The notes beneath the pieces are model-generated. The model had not been told where the DNA came from. It searched no databases and saw only the letters and a program-made list of their open reading frames with translations. A DNA stretch of 5,336 bases from an uncultured Lachnobacterium sp. Lineage in GTDB: Bacteria > Bacillota > Clostridia > Lachnospirales > Lachnospiraceae. The DNA lies in the NCBI GenBank assembly GCA_900548765.1, contig URLU01000158.1:1-5336 (forward strand), in the 5' to 3' direction. Positions 5,180 through 5,336 of the stretch are shown here, in pieces (the first letter of the stretch is position 1; every line of letters begins with the position of its first letter). Both the position numbers and the translations under genes were made by a program.

Positions 5180-5336
5180 TTACCAGAAGTGCCTGCATCT
5201 CCTGTGTCTGCATCGTCTTCTGTATATTTCATTTCCAAATAATACCCTGACCATATTGCACAGATAGTCTCCCATGCCCCTGCACGGGTTATAGGATTGT
5301 GCCACTGCCTCAAAGTATAACTTCTTTTGAGGCACT
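5180..5336 (-). CDS. possible 3' end of an upstream gene (partial, unidentified)
   Basis: A second minus-strand frame, shifted relative to the 841-aa gene, is open from the window edge to TAA at 5182-5180, 19 bases before the ATG at 5160. Its first part (KKLYFEAVAQSYNPC, then RGMGDYLCNMVRVLFGNE) reads like ordinary protein. The last 15 or so residues are almost only Arg, Cys and His (YRRRCRHRRCRHFW), which is unusual; over those bases the other frame shows the more gene-like codons. It may be the true end of an upstream cotranscribed gene, or one altered by a frameshift. No family recognised; only 51 residues are visible. Confidence 0.4.
   Translation of the reverse strand, partial: VPQKKLYFEAVAQSYNPCRGMGDYLCNMVRVLFGNEIYRRRCRHRRCRHFW
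5306..5334. repeat. 9-bp inverted repeat at the right edge
   Basis: TGCCTCAAA (5306-5314) and TTTGAGGCA (5326-5334) form a perfect 9-bp stem with an 11-base loop. No T-tract follows on either strand within the window, and it lies inside the probable coding end of the upstream gene, so a terminator role is unlikely. Confidence 0.4.

Noticed and set aside
5161..5313. Longer starts for the large protein at 5313 (TTG) or 5232 (ATG)
   Set aside because: There is no good ribosome binding site at either, the first 27 residues from TTG are tryptophan-rich and unlike the rest, and the 5160 ATG gives a classical short basic tail plus anchor. The 5232 ATG remains a weaker possibility.

Overview
The window reads as chromosome of a low-GC Gram-positive anaerobe, most likely a Lachnospiraceae member (Roseburia/Agathobacter type). 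This is inferred from strong AAGGAGG-type Shine-Dalgarno sites, AGA/AGG arginine codons, a DUF6465-type Ala/Lys-rich protein, an Rpn/PDDEXK transposase-family remnant and a Clostridia-type short tyrosine recombinase. No database search was possible, so the species is not fixed. Every gene I accept is on the minus strand, so transcription runs from high to low coordinates.

Right part (5336-2635): the 3' end of an unidentified gene enters from the edge, possibly ending at 5180. It is followed by a large membrane-anchored extracytoplasmic protein of 841 aa (start 5160). That protein has a beta-rich, propeller-like middle and a C-terminal C39-peptidase-like domain whose catalytic Cys and His positions appear substituted. 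Middle (2558-1703): a well-formed promoter precedes a two-gene unit. It encodes an HPr-like protein that keeps His15 and Ser46 but has lost Arg17, then a lysine/alanine-rich DUF6465-type protein with three 15-residue repeats. A hairpin with a T-tract lies just after the second gene.

Left part (1760-1): accessory-looking DNA. The 3' remnant of an Rpn-family nuclease/transposase gene abuts the HPr operon and ends at a strong bidirectional terminator-like palindrome. Next is a 194-aa tyrosine recombinase with the complete catalytic set but no N-terminal core-binding domain. It is bracketed by a 31-bp perfect inverted repeat (419-449 and 1159-1189), each copy itself palindromic. Beyond it lies a divergent CsrA-like gene.

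The most interesting structure is this recombinase cassette. A recombinase gene sits exactly between inverted repeats, immediately upstream of a CsrA-type post-transcriptional regulator. It could be a self-encoded invertible or excisable switch. A dispersed palindromic terminator or repeat family is the main alternative explanation.
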